From positions 1 through 64,000 of the forward strand of contig CABUXJ010000003.1 of the NCBI GenBank assembly GCA_902495455.1: a stretch of DNA of 64,000 nucleotides, read 5' to 3'. The notes under the pieces are model-generated. The model was given only the letters and a program-made list of their open reading frames with translations, made no database searches and was not told the origin of the DNA. Shown one piece after another: positions 1-8,163 of this stretch. This stretch comes from an uncultured Prevotella sp. GTDB lineage: Bacteria; Bacteroidota; Bacteroidia; Bacteroidales; Bacteroidaceae. Made by a program: the position numbers and the translations under genes. The number at the start of each line of letters is the position of its first letter. Position 1 is the first letter of the stretch.

Positions 1-48
1 CTTCTCATAATAGGAACTCATAGAAATAGGTCATACATATTTTATAGA

Positions 49-62
49 GGGCAATGTTGCCC
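49..62. repeat. Short perfect palindrome upstream of the recombinase
   Basis: GGGCAA-TG-TTGCCC forms a six-base stem 18 bases before the recombinase start. It could be a terminator of whatever precedes the window, an operator, or part of a recombination site. Nothing else in the first 79 bases was recognised. Confidence 0.4.
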
Positions 63-79
63 AATAATACAATATTAAT

Positions 80-886
80 ATGACAGAAAACACTTTTGAA
101 AACGTCTTGCGTCAGGCAAATATGGCGCAGAACACAATTACAGCATACCTTTATGCTGTGAAGGAGTTCAACTCGAAGTTTAGAGAGCTGAACAAGAAGA
201 ACCTGTTGGTCTATAAGACCTTCTTGATTGAAACGTACAAGCCCAAGACGGTGAACCTACGTATTCAAGCTATCAACAAGTATCTCGACTTTATGGGAAA
301 GTCCAAACTCCGCCTGAAATCGGTGAAGGTACAGCAACGTACCTACTTGGAAAATGTTATCAGCAATGCCGATTACCTCTTTCTGAAGAAGAAACTGAAA
401 CAGGAGGAGAACAAGGAATGGTATTTCGTTGTTCGTTTCTTAGCTGCTACAGGTGCACGTGTTAGTGAACTTGTGCAAATAAAAATTGAACATGTACAAG
501 TGGGATACTATGACATCTATACCAAAGGGGGCAAGATACGTCGTATCTATATCCCCAAAGCTTTACGAGACGAAACGTCAAAATGGTTTGAAGAAGCGAA
601 ACGCAATACCGGGTATCTGTTCTTGAATCGCTTCGGACAGCGTATCACAACAAGAGGCATAGCACAGCAGTTGAAGAACTATGCTGTAAAATACGGTCTG
701 AATGAAAAAGTAGTCTATCCACACTCCTTCCGCCATCGCTTCGCAAAGAATTTCTTGGAGAAGTTCAATGACATTTCGCTCCTTGCCGATTTGATGGGAC
801 ACGAGAGTATTGAAACAACTCGTATCTATCTGAGACGTAGCAGTACAGAACAGCAGGAAATTGTTGATAAGGTTATCACTTGGTAA
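80..886 (+). CDS. Tyrosine recombinase (phage integrase family), 268 aa
   Basis: Site-specific recombinase that cuts and rejoins DNA through a catalytic tyrosine. The N-terminal third (about residues 5-85) looks like a SAM-like core-binding domain. The catalytic domain shows GARVSEL (first Arg, about residue 126), a lysine beta-hairpin (IYTKGGKIRR), HSFRHRF (the HxxR box, about 213-219), GHESIETTRIYL (second His and the tyrosine), all in usual order, so the enzyme should be active. At 268 aa it is short, without an arm-binding domain, as in recombinases that invert local DNA (for example hsdS shuffling or surface-gene switches) rather than element integrases. What it acts on lies outside the window. 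It is followed by a strong hairpin. It is separate from the integrase at 6910-8034, and whether it belongs to the mobile element beside it cannot be told. The family call is firm; the role as an inversion enzyme is inference. Confidence 0.9.
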   Translation: MTENTFENVLRQANMAQNTITAYLYAVKEFNSKFRELNKKNLLVYKTFLIETYKPKTVNLRIQAINKYLDFMGKSKLRLKSVKVQQRTYLENVISNADYLFLKKKLKQEENKEWYFVVRFLAATGARVSELVQIKIEHVQVGYYDIYTKGGKIRRIYIPKALRDETSKWFEEAKRNTGYLFLNRFGQRITTRGIAQQLKNYAVKYGLNEKVVYPHSFRHRFAKNFLEKFNDISLLADLMGHESIETTRIYLRRSSTEQQEIVDKVITW

Positions 887-895
887 TACAATAAA

Positions 896-934
896 AATAT
901 ACTCAGCCAAATTTAACACGTGGCTGAGTATATT
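896..934. terminator. 14-bp perfect stem hairpin after the recombinase
   Basis: AATATACTCAGCCA (896-909) pairs perfectly with TGGCTGAGTATATT (921-934) around an 11-base loop, nine bases after the recombinase stop. There is no long T-run, so it may end transcription in both directions or serve as a recombination repeat. The following 120 bases to the mob gene hold no gene. Confidence 0.65.
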
Positions 935-1052
935 CAACTATTATTTCTTTACCTGCAGACAATCTCAATAATACTGGTTTTATAGAAAATCCATATAACT
1001 AACGTACTAACAATCTTGTACTATGTATAAAATGTTTCTTTGGAATAGTTTT

Positions 1053-2606
1053 CTATTTTCTAAATCCTCTTTGTTTATGCCTACTGATTACCATTTCCAC
1101 TGCCGCCATCATACACCTGCGCCTATAGTTCTGCTCATCTTCATCGGGATTACGTCCGTCCCAGCGAAGGTCGGACGTATCGCCTCCACCACCGGATGAT
1201 GTCGGAATGGGACAACCGCCAATCAGCGCATCAGCAATGGCGAAGAACTTCTCCCGAAAATCCGGAATTGATAGAACATCCAATAATCCGCAGAGTGTTT
1301 CATTGAGTTTGCTGTTCTCTTCGGTTATGCCCCGAATATGTTGACGCAGTTGCCCGTTCTCATTTTTATATTGGTGAAGTTCCTTGTAGTCCACCAGCTG
1401 ATTCTGCCCGGCTGCTTTCACTTGCTCTTCCGCTTCCGCCATATACAGCCTTTCAATTTCAGCAACAGCCTTGCTGAACTCGGTCTCTATCCGTTTGTTC
1501 TGTTTCTCAATCCACTTCTCACGACCAAATGTCGGAGGCACTTCCGTGATTTGTGGAGCGTTAAAGCCAATGCGGTGATTTCTGAATGGGGTGATAATCT
1601 GATGTACATTGCTGACATCCTTCATCAAGCGGTTTAGCTCACGTTGCTTTTCCTGCAACTTGCCTGCCTTGTCAAATAGCTTTTCTTGCAAGGCTGATAT
1701 TTCATTTCCCAGTCTATGCACCTTGCTGTCAGCCTCATGCAGCGTTATCTTACGGTCAGAAAGACGGCAACGGACAATCTGAATCTCATTCTGGAGCCGG
1801 ACAATGGAGCTTTCAAGATTCTCTTTCATTGTTGTCAGTCCCTTGATGGCTTTCTCCAATTTCTGTTGCTCACGGTAGAACTCATGCTTGTCCAAATGGC
1901 GTACATTGCGGCCTTCCACACTGTCGCCACGCTCAAGCCCGTACTTCCTGCTTACGGTCTCATACAGCGAGGTGTGCATGGCATGGAGGATAGCCTTGTA
2001 TTCATTCCCGTTCTTCCCGAACTTGGCAGACCACATCACCCGTTCCTTCTTCTCCTTGCCTTTTCTACCTACGGGGATGACAAGCGCATGGCAATGGGGT
2101 GACTTCTCATCCAGATGCACCTGAAATCCGATGACATTCTCCTTGCCGAACTGTTCGCAACACCATCGGTATGAATCCATCGCCCAGTCCTCCACCTCAC
2201 GGCAACGGTACAAGTGGCTGTTGTCCGCTCCCTTGTTCAGGTTCACGGTCTGGTTCCCGAACGCCATTTCAAGCGTCCGCTCATGATTTCCTCCGATGAT
2301 GAGCTTGGCACAGATGTTCGGCTGTATCTTGCTGTCAGCCTTGAACGGATGATACTCCAGTTCGTCCAGCCGTTCCTGTATTCGCTCATCCAGCCGCTTG
2401 TCCATATAACCTAACGGATGAATCTTTCCGTCACTGCCAATCTCGAAGTTCAGGTGCATCCGTGTCCTGTCGTAATTGTTGGCAGGGTCTCTGTTGAGCT
2501 GGTCTATCTTACGGTCATCCCAACGTCTTTCATTCTCGTTGGCCTCACTCCGGCTGAATGATTTTCCGTTCTCTATATGCAGGGCTTGTTTCTGTTCTTG
2601 TATCAT
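1053..2606 (-). CDS. MobV-family relaxase (plasmid recombination Pre/Mob protein), 517 aa
   Basis: Nicks one strand at oriT and pilots it into the recipient during mobilization. The relaxase domain covers about residues 1-230 and holds the MobV metal-binding motif VHLDEKSPHCHALV (about 162-175), the H-x-DE-xx-PH-x-H signature. An N-terminal MxxHNxR-like block is replaced by a basic segment ending RTRMHLNFE, which resembles the conserved N-E region. Residues about 245-340 and 390-440 are coiled coil, the C-terminus is Gly/Ser/Asp-rich. Length is normal for Bacteroides MobV proteins. The region upstream (2607-2810) contains several dyads and is the likely oriT. A short piece resembling the start of the DUF3987 gene follows its stop. 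Function is firm by motif; the plasmid or ICE that would help it is unknown. Confidence 0.92.
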   Translation of the reverse strand: MIQEQKQALHIENGKSFSRSEANENERRWDDRKIDQLNRDPANNYDRTRMHLNFEIGSDGKIHPLGYMDKRLDERIQERLDELEYHPFKADSKIQPNICAKLIIGGNHERTLEMAFGNQTVNLNKGADNSHLYRCREVEDWAMDSYRWCCEQFGKENVIGFQVHLDEKSPHCHALVIPVGRKGKEKKERVMWSAKFGKNGNEYKAILHAMHTSLYETVSRKYGLERGDSVEGRNVRHLDKHEFYREQQKLEKAIKGLTTMKENLESSIVRLQNEIQIVRCRLSDRKITLHEADSKVHRLGNEISALQEKLFDKAGKLQEKQRELNRLMKDVSNVHQIITPFRNHRIGFNAPQITEVPPTFGREKWIEKQNKRIETEFSKAVAEIERLYMAEAEEQVKAAGQNQLVDYKELHQYKNENGQLRQHIRGITEENSKLNETLCGLLDVLSIPDFREKFFAIADALIGGCPIPTSSGGGGDTSDLRWDGRNPDEDEQNYRRRCMMAAVEMVISRHKQRGFRK

Positions 2607-2654
2607 AATCTTTTTCTGTATTTTTTAATTTCTGTTATCTGTATAATTGGTAAT

Positions 2655-2795
2655 GGAAGAGCTTGCTCGTTATCGAGGTGCAGGGACAATGTGCGGTATA
2701 GCTAATCCCTGCCTCATGGGACTTTCTTGCTCTCTGGCAAAAAGTCCTTATTGAGTTTAGGACTTTTGCAAAGTCTGTATAAGAGCAAGCTCACG
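2655..2795. other. Candidate origin of transfer (oriT)
   Basis: The 204-bp gap between mob and the DUF3987 gene has three nested dyads: GAGCTTGCTC (2659-2668) with GAGCAAGCTC (2783-2792), GCAGGGA (2680-2686) with TCCCTGC (2706-2712), and AAAAGTCCT (2740-2748) with AGGACTTTT (2759-2767). MobV oriTs usually lie just upstream of the mob gene and contain such inverted repeats, so this is the best oriT candidate. The nick site was not identified. Confidence 0.55.
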
Positions 2796-2810
2796 AAGTG
2801 GACGATACTG

Positions 2811-4745
2811 TTATGGTGGAGCTGTTGAATAAGGAGTTTCAGGTGAATCTTTCCGCACCTTCTCATACTTGGAGTGCCCGCAATGCCGTAGGCGGTTTTC
2901 TTCTATATACCGGTCAATCCATTTATTGCAGGTACTCTCGCTGTACTCCAACCGTCTGACAACAGACAGGTACTCCTGTTTGGTAAAACTGTCGGGCAAC
3001 ATATTGTACAGGATTTCCATTCTGTCATTCCTGTTGGATGCAGATGCGGGGGAGGAAGGCTTCTCCAACTGACGGAACATATATGCGGAATGATACAGCA
3101 TTGTCTTGGCAATAGTGAGTGAAGTGTGGTAATCCTCATCAGTACATTCCAGCCTCAAAGGTTGCCCTTCCGGCATCGGATGGTAGCACTCATCTGTCAG
3201 ATGCCGGACAATCGTCAGCACCATCATGATGCGGAATGCCATCAGTCCGTTTCTTCTCACCACACCCTGCATCCTGTTGCCAATGGCTTCGCAGCATTCG
3301 TTGTTCAGCTGGTTGTAGTGGTCCATGAAATGACCGTGCAGGAGCGATGGGATACTCACTTCGTATGCCGATGCCTCCCGCTGGATCTTTCCTAACTGTT
3401 CCTTGTATTGCTCACCCAACAGACGAAATACCTCAGTCTTGGACTTCTTGGAATCAGTTACGACAAACACGTTGCGGATGTTCCTCTCGAACTTTATATT
3501 GAAGAACATGAAACGGCTGAACAACCCGTTCTCAGAATCCTGTATAAGGTTACGGACCTGTCCAGGTGTCCCGGCAAGCACGACACTCAGTTTGGGACAG
3601 TCCAGTTCAAGGAACTCTCTGTCCTTACGGCGGCACAGTGACACTGGCTCATGATGGAACGCCTTGCGCAACGTGTCGGAATAGTTCCCATAGTCGGACT
3701 TCAGTGTCTGGCTGAGCGTGTCACCCTCCGTCTCGAACATCAGCCCAGTGCCATTGTTGTCCGCCAATGTCTTGATGAACGCACTGGTACTGCTGTTGGC
3801 TGGAATGATAAGGGCGAGCATGGGTATATCCTTTTCTTTACTGCTGTCCGCTTCTGCCGATTGCAGTCTGGCTACGGCACGCAATTCGGCATTGATGGGC
3901 GCAACCAACTCACGGCATAAAGTCAACGCCCCTTTGCCCATGCCAGCATCTGCGGAAACAAACAGATACAGGTTGGGATAGACAATGCGCTCGTCATAGA
4001 CTCCGCTCACCTTATCCAGTGTAGAAGAGAGAACTGTAATTGCCCCTATCAGCAACATATCCCTGTCCGACGGTGATATGGCACTTCTCATCACGCTGTC
4101 AAGAAAAGGAGGGAGATGGGAATATACCTCTTCCGGGAAAAGCGGCAGCTCTTCTTCCTCAAATATCCATTTGTCCGAAATGTCCGTTTTACCGTTCTGG
4201 CAATATGGATATTTGGTATTTTGGATATTTACTGCCTCTTTTTCCTCCGATATTTCCATATTACCAGCTTGGCAATTTGGACTTTTGGATATTTCTGCAC
4301 CGTTTTGTGTATCCGAATGGTCTTTCAAATTACCATTTTGCCAAATTGCCATTTTACCATTCGGCATGGAAATGGATATTCCAGCCTGTTTTGCCAGATG
4401 GAAGAAAGTAGATATGGTGATTCCCGAATTACCGGAGCGGAGGCATTTGTCATATTGGGATTCTGCCGCTTCCTGGGTACACCCTGCATGAAGGGAACTT
4501 AGGCGCATGAAGTAGTCACGTCCGTTCTCACTATAGCCATCCACCAATGCAAATCCAAGTCTTACCCATTCCTCATAGGATGGTGCGATGTCTGTGCCAT
4601 GTTGTTCACACAAGGAAACGAGACACTCCACATCATTGTCTCTATCGTTACCGCAATCGCCAGAATACACCTTATTGCAGATAGGAATACAATTCTCATC
4701 TGAGCATGCTTCCCACTGCTGGGGTATAAAATGTTTCTTTGGCAT
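2811..4745 (-). CDS. DUF3987 protein with PriCT-2-like N-terminus (primase/helicase-type replication protein)
   Basis: Probable replication protein of the mobile element, comparable in position to the primase genes of NBU-type elements. About residues 50-130 (WVRLGFALVDGYSENGRDYF, then CLRSGNSGITISTFFHLA) resemble the PriCT-2 domain that follows primase domains. A low-complexity Asn/Gln/Lys-rich linker (about 135-205) leads into the DUF3987 domain, which has a P-loop-like SADAGMGKGAL (about 275-285) and a Walker B-like region. The MPKKHFIP start at 4745 was chosen over an upstream ATG at 4775; both overlap the end of the VirE-N gene (stop at 4696), so the two are translationally linked. Together they look like a split primase. 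Family recognition is good; enzymatic activity is inferred. Confidence 0.85.
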   Translation of the reverse strand: MPKKHFIPQQWEACSDENCIPICNKVYSGDCGNDRDNDVECLVSLCEQHGTDIAPSYEEWVRLGFALVDGYSENGRDYFMRLSSLHAGCTQEAAESQYDKCLRSGNSGITISTFFHLAKQAGISISMPNGKMAIWQNGNLKDHSDTQNGAEISKSPNCQAGNMEISEEKEAVNIQNTKYPYCQNGKTDISDKWIFEEEELPLFPEEVYSHLPPFLDSVMRSAISPSDRDMLLIGAITVLSSTLDKVSGVYDERIVYPNLYLFVSADAGMGKGALTLCRELVAPINAELRAVARLQSAEADSSKEKDIPMLALIIPANSSTSAFIKTLADNNGTGLMFETEGDTLSQTLKSDYGNYSDTLRKAFHHEPVSLCRRKDREFLELDCPKLSVVLAGTPGQVRNLIQDSENGLFSRFMFFNIKFERNIRNVFVVTDSKKSKTEVFRLLGEQYKEQLGKIQREASAYEVSIPSLLHGHFMDHYNQLNNECCEAIGNRMQGVVRRNGLMAFRIMMVLTIVRHLTDECYHPMPEGQPLRLECTDEDYHTSLTIAKTMLYHSAYMFRQLEKPSSPASASNRNDRMEILYNMLPDSFTKQEYLSVVRRLEYSESTCNKWIDRYIEENRLRHCGHSKYEKVRKDSPETPYSTAPP

Positions 4746-5289
4746 AGTCTTGAAATTTTGGATGGATATAAACATTTGGATCGTATGGGAGGAAACAGGC
4801 TCTGGCTACATCACTGCCCGAAATATCAACAGGTGGAAGTCCAGTCGCTTTCAGACAGTTTGCCATGGACTTGAAGAAACGGGAGTGTTCCCAGCCTTGC
4901 AGGTCAACCTCAACGACCCATTTCACTCCGTTTCCCGAAGGTGAGGTGAACATCAGGATTGTATCAAAATACTCATGCTCCAGCAACTGCTGTTTTAGCG
5001 CAGGGACATCCTCCACATGGTCAAAGTCCACACAGACCAACCCTGAATGTTGTATGAGCTGTGAAGAGGAACGGGATTTGAACAGTCCTGAGAAAGTGCA
5101 GTAGTCAAAGTGCTGTGCTTTGAACAGTTTGGCTTCATCATGTGAGGTCATGCCACGCAACTGTTCCGTCCGTTCTTTGGCTATCGGTTCCGAGATGTAA
5201 CGGTAGGCATCAAGGATGCTGAAGGCTACATTAGGAACCGTGTTCTGGATTGGAGCACGGAAAAACGAGAAATTGTAGCAGTTTTCCAT
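4696..5289 (-). CDS. VirE N-terminal / BT4734-like domain protein, 197 aa
   Basis: Resembles the VirE-N (BT4734-like) family that precedes DUF3987 proteins on Bacteroidales mobile elements and is thought to be the catalytic half of a primase. Motifs visible are HSGLVCVDFDHV (acidic pair, about 85-96), MFTSPSGNGVKWVV (about 112-125) and DVARACFLPYDP (about 160-171), matching the DxD, GxG.K and R positions of archaeo-eukaryotic primase-like folds. The start at 5289 (ATG) is set by a rare good Shine-Dalgarno site, GGAGG five bases upstream; a GTG at 5295 overlaps the previous stop. It overlaps the DUF3987 gene by about 50 bases. The primase role is inference from family and context. Confidence 0.82.
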   Translation of the reverse strand: MENCYNFSFFRAPIQNTVPNVAFSILDAYRYISEPIAKERTEQLRGMTSHDEAKLFKAQHFDYCTFSGLFKSRSSSQLIQHSGLVCVDFDHVEDVPALKQQLLEHEYFDTILMFTSPSGNGVKWVVEVDLQGWEHSRFFKSMANCLKATGLPPVDISGSDVARACFLPYDPNVYIHPKFQDYAKETFYTPAVGSMLR

Positions 5290-5291
5290 AC

Positions 5292-5666
5292 TCACCTCCA
5301 GTCCGCCTTGTTGGGTTTACGTCTGTTTGCAGCAAGGATGGCTGCGTTCTGTTCCTCATCTGTAAGCGGTACAGGATTCTTGCGGTTGCACTCCAGCCAT
5401 TTGTCAAGTTCGTCCTGATAGAGGACATACCGTTTGCCGGGCTTTGTGGCAGGAATGATGCCATTACCAAGTTTCATGTAGAGTGTGCGCAGCGGTATCT
5501 TTAGGTATTCCGCCGCTTCCTCCACCGACATTGGGCGGTGGGTGTTCTCCTTGCGTTGTCCCTTCTCCTTTTGCAGACTGGTGAGCATCTGCCTCATGCC
5601 GATTACCTCATCCCGAAGCTCGGCCACGACCTGTGGGAGGTCGTTGAATGTAAGTTCGTTTGTCAT
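5292..5666 (-). CDS. Small helix-turn-helix protein (HTH_17, excisionase-like), 124 aa
   Basis: DNA-binding protein of the MerR/excisionase HTH_17 type. A coiled N-terminal stretch (residues 10-40) precedes the HTH MSVEEAAEYLKIPLRTLYMK (about 46-65) followed by the wing region KPGKRYVLYQDELDKWLE. Such proteins sit beside integrases and either direct excision or act as transcription regulators. It is first in the run HTH, VirE-N, DUF3987 and is preceded by a 60-bp module (5689-5750) that also precedes the integrase gene, so both may be controlled together. Excisionase function is inferred. Confidence 0.85.
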   Translation of the reverse strand: MTNELTFNDLPQVVAELRDEVIGMRQMLTSLQKEKGQRKENTHRPMSVEEAAEYLKIPLRTLYMKLGNGIIPATKPGKRYVLYQDELDKWLECNRKNPVPLTDEEQNAAILAANRRKPNKADWR

Positions 5667-5688
5667 ACTTCTGAAAATTAAGTTGCGG

Positions 5689-5750
5689 CAAAGGAACTGA
5701 ATGATATACCTGTGATACAGATTATTGATGATAATCGGCGGATAATCCTA
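5689..5750 (-). promoter_or_regulatory. Shared 60-bp upstream module, copy 1
   Basis: Matches 8089-8150 base for base without gaps at roughly 70-75 percent, including a 19-base identical block (CAAAGGAACTGAATGATAT) and conserved TGATGATAAT and GATAATC. Read on the minus strand the block ends TTCCTTTG, which resembles the Bacteroidota -7 element. It lies 22 bases before the HTH gene. The remaining gap to 5932 holds no gene. Confidence 0.6.
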
Positions 5751-5932
5751 AGATAACCGTACTATCAAGGAATAAGGGGTAAAATGGAGGGGAAAGAAAA
5801 GGAAGACGGGAATAAGAAAAGTGTTATTTAGCAAGCAACGGATAACAATATGGTTCTATGGCATATAATAAAAAAGGAAGCCCAGATGAGCCTCCTTATA
5901 TATAAATGTACATCAAAATAAAAAGTCAATGG

Positions 5933-6709
5933 TCAGAAGTGGAACGCATAGTTGTCCGTATGCTTTGGCCTGTCAAGTTTGATGTGCCCTTCATCAGGTG
6001 AACTGGTCAGACTTCTTTCCAGCGATTTAGACTCTACGTCTTTCAGTTCATTGGGGAACAGTGACTTGATGAAATCGGCCTGTATCTTTCCGAAATATCC
6101 GTTGTCAAAGCCGAGCCTCGCGGCGATGTTCCAGATGAAATGTTTGAAGGAGACAGTCTTCAACTTGTCTCTGTTGTCATGAACAGGTTTCAATCTGACA
6201 GGTTGTGGCTTATGGTTCGGGTTGTCACACCATGCCCGAATTTCATTGCGGAGCAGGTCAAGTTCGTTTTCCTCCATAAACGGTGCCATCACTCTACCCA
6301 CATAGTCTATGATGGGACTGACGAGGTTCTGGTGTTCTTCCTGCTTTTTACGCTCAAACTCGGCACAGTGGGCTTTGTATTCTTCGGCGGTCATAGGATG
6401 AACGGTGCTAACAGGAGTGGCAACAATCCCTATATCCGTACTTTGTTCCGTTACTTCAATGCTAACGAGATTCTTCCTTGACAGCCAAATCCTCATCAAG
6501 TCAACTGGCAGGTATTGGAACAATATTAAGTACAACAGCCATAACAGGGTATTGCAGCCAAAGAAAGAAACAGTGTTTACAAACATGCTTCCTCCGAAGT
6601 CGTTACCGATTTTGCAGGACAGGACGAGCGACACGGCAAGGATGCCCGTGCCGGGAAGACCATAGAAAAGACAAGTCTCTTTGCTGATAATCGTACTCAA
6701 ATTTCTCAT
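5933..6709 (-). CDS. Hypothetical membrane protein of the mobile element, 258 aa
   Basis: No family recognised. Two hydrophobic segments at about residues 19-35 and 47-70 would place the N-terminus in the inner membrane; the remaining 185 residues are polar and probably cytoplasmic, with Glu/Lys-rich helices around 110-165. Its own Bacteroidota-type promoter is visible upstream (6764-6771). It stands between the excisionase-like gene and the integrase, a place where mobilizable elements often carry accessory genes. It could be a mobilization accessory or an exclusion protein, but nothing in the sequence decides this. Confidence 0.7.
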   Translation of the reverse strand: MRNLSTIISKETCLFYGLPGTGILAVSLVLSCKIGNDFGGSMFVNTVSFFGCNTLLWLLYLILFQYLPVDLMRIWLSRKNLVSIEVTEQSTDIGIVATPVSTVHPMTAEEYKAHCAEFERKKQEEHQNLVSPIIDYVGRVMAPFMEENELDLLRNEIRAWCDNPNHKPQPVRLKPVHDNRDKLKTVSFKHFIWNIAARLGFDNGYFGKIQADFIKSLFPNELKDVESKSLERSLTSSPDEGHIKLDRPKHTDNYAFHF

Positions 6710-6763
6710 GTGTTATATTTGTTTTATTGTTCAATATTACGTCTCGTTGACGGTTATTTACAG

Positions 6764-6771
6764 CAAAGTTA
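6764..6771 (-). promoter_or_regulatory. -7 promoter element TAACTTTG
   Basis: Minus-strand TAACTTTG fits the Bacteroidota -7 consensus TAnnTTTG, 54 bases before the membrane-protein gene. No clear TTG is found at the -33 distance. Confidence 0.5.
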
Positions 6772-6837
6772 CTATGGCAGTTTGGGTATATGCGAAAATA
6801 GTCGCAGATAAACGCAGTGATTTAGGACAAATTAATA

Positions 6838-6873
6838 TTGGAGTATGATTTCATACTCGGAATCATACTCCAA
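6838..6873. terminator. Hairpin between integrase and membrane-protein promoter
   Basis: TTGGAGTATGAT (6838-6849) pairs perfectly with ATCATACTCCAA (6862-6873); a second overlapping pairing GAGTATGA/TCATACTC (6841-6858) is possible, so two alternative hairpins compete. It lies 36 bases after the integrase stop and probably ends its transcript. Confidence 0.55.
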
Positions 6874-6909
6874 TCGTTGAAAATGTGTGCTTTACACTCT
6901 TATAAACTA

Positions 6910-8034
6910 TTATTCCGTCTTACGTTTCAATGTGATTCGGTTTGCCGCCTCCTTCTTCCTGCTGTCAACGCTGTCAAGATACTGCTGCGTGGTGGTGAGG
7001 TTCTTGTGACCGACAAGTTCCTTTACGGTATTGGGGTCTGTCCCTGCCTGAAGTTGCAGAGAGCAGAATGTGTGGCGGGTCGAATGGTAGGTGATATGCT
7101 TAGTGATGCCCGCTGCCTTCACCCATTGCTTGAGTGCTGTCTGTGTCATGCTGTCCTTGAAGCTGGGAAATACAAGTCCCTCCCTTTTACCGTTGTCTAT
7201 CAATGCCAGCGCCTCGTCTCCTATCGGGTTGTGGACTATCTGCTTTGTCTTCTGCATACGGTCGGTGATATAGAGTGTGCCGTCGGCTTCGGGCTGTATC
7301 ATTTCCCATGTGAATGGCTTGACATCGCTTTTTCTCAGTCCTGTAAGGCAGGAGAAAAGGAAGGCGGTCTTTAGTATAGGAACTTCACACGGAGTTTCTG
7401 CCAGCCGTATGAGTTCTTCCGCTGACAGTCCCACCTTGTCGGTCGGGATTGTTTCGGCACGTTCCAGATAGGGACAGGGATTTTCCTTTATCTTTCTGTC
7501 GCGGTGGGCGACATGGAGCGTGCCGAGAAACGCAGACCAATAGCTGGCTATGGTATTAGTGTGCAGCTTGCGCTTGGTGTGGATTACCTGATGTGTGGTG
7601 CGCAGATATTCAAGGAACTTGTTGCACAGTTCTACAGTTATTTCGGCAAAGGTGCATTTGCCACCCGTAAACTGGCTAAAGTGCAGGAAGGCATGTTCAT
7701 AGCGTGAGTTTTTCTTTCCGGCATACTTCTTGAAGTAATCAATGAAACTGCCGTTTAGCTTGTTCTTGTCGAAAAACTCGTAACGCTCGTTTACAATCTC
7801 CTCGTATCTACGGCAGCGCAGTGCCTCTGCTTTCTCCGACAGCCGGGCATTGTAGTTCTTCTCACGCTGTGTCTTCGGGTGTGCATAGATGTAGATGCCG
7901 AGCGATTCATGGCGCAGCACCTTGTTGGTGGTCTCGTCACGGTAGCCGGGATAATAGTCGAGAAAGTAGGACAGCATCCTGCCGCCTTTGATTTTCCGTG
8001 TGTAAAGGTTCACGGTCTTACAGATATTACTCAT
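6910..8034 (-). CDS. Tyrosine integrase of the mobilizable element, 374 aa
   Basis: Catalyses insertion and excision of the element. An N-terminal arm-binding-like domain (about 1-90), a SAM-like core-binding domain (about 95-195) and the catalytic domain follow in usual order. Catalytic residues visible are LTGLRKSDV (Arg), a Lys in the MQKTKQ hairpin, HSTRHTF (HxxR) and GHKNLTTTQQYL (His and the nucleophilic Tyr). The start at 8034 (MSNICK) is preferred to an upstream in-frame codon at 8091 because the added residues do not resemble the family. Length fits Bacteroides element integrases. Upstream lies the second copy of the 60-bp module. Probably the main recombinase of this element; its att core is not known. 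Confidence 0.92.
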   Translation of the reverse strand: MSNICKTVNLYTRKIKGGRMLSYFLDYYPGYRDETTNKVLRHESLGIYIYAHPKTQREKNYNARLSEKAEALRCRRYEEIVNERYEFFDKNKLNGSFIDYFKKYAGKKNSRYEHAFLHFSQFTGGKCTFAEITVELCNKFLEYLRTTHQVIHTKRKLHTNTIASYWSAFLGTLHVAHRDRKIKENPCPYLERAETIPTDKVGLSAEELIRLAETPCEVPILKTAFLFSCLTGLRKSDVKPFTWEMIQPEADGTLYITDRMQKTKQIVHNPIGDEALALIDNGKREGLVFPSFKDSMTQTALKQWVKAAGITKHITYHSTRHTFCSLQLQAGTDPNTVKELVGHKNLTTTQQYLDSVDSRKKEAANRITLKRKTE

Positions 8035-8088
8035 AGTCTTTTCTTTGTTATTTATGAATGTTACTTGGTGGAGACTATCTCCACGCCA

Positions 8089-8150
8089 CAAAGGAACTGA
8101 ATGATATGCCGTTGATGGCAGTTAATGATGATAATTGATGGATAATCGTG
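8089..8150 (-). promoter_or_regulatory. Shared 60-bp upstream module, copy 2
   Basis: Second copy of the module at 5689-5750, in the same orientation relative to its gene and 55 bases before the integrase start. The pair suggests one regulator acting on both the integrase gene and the HTH/replication genes. Confidence 0.6.
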
Positions 8151-8163
8151 TTATAATTCTCAT

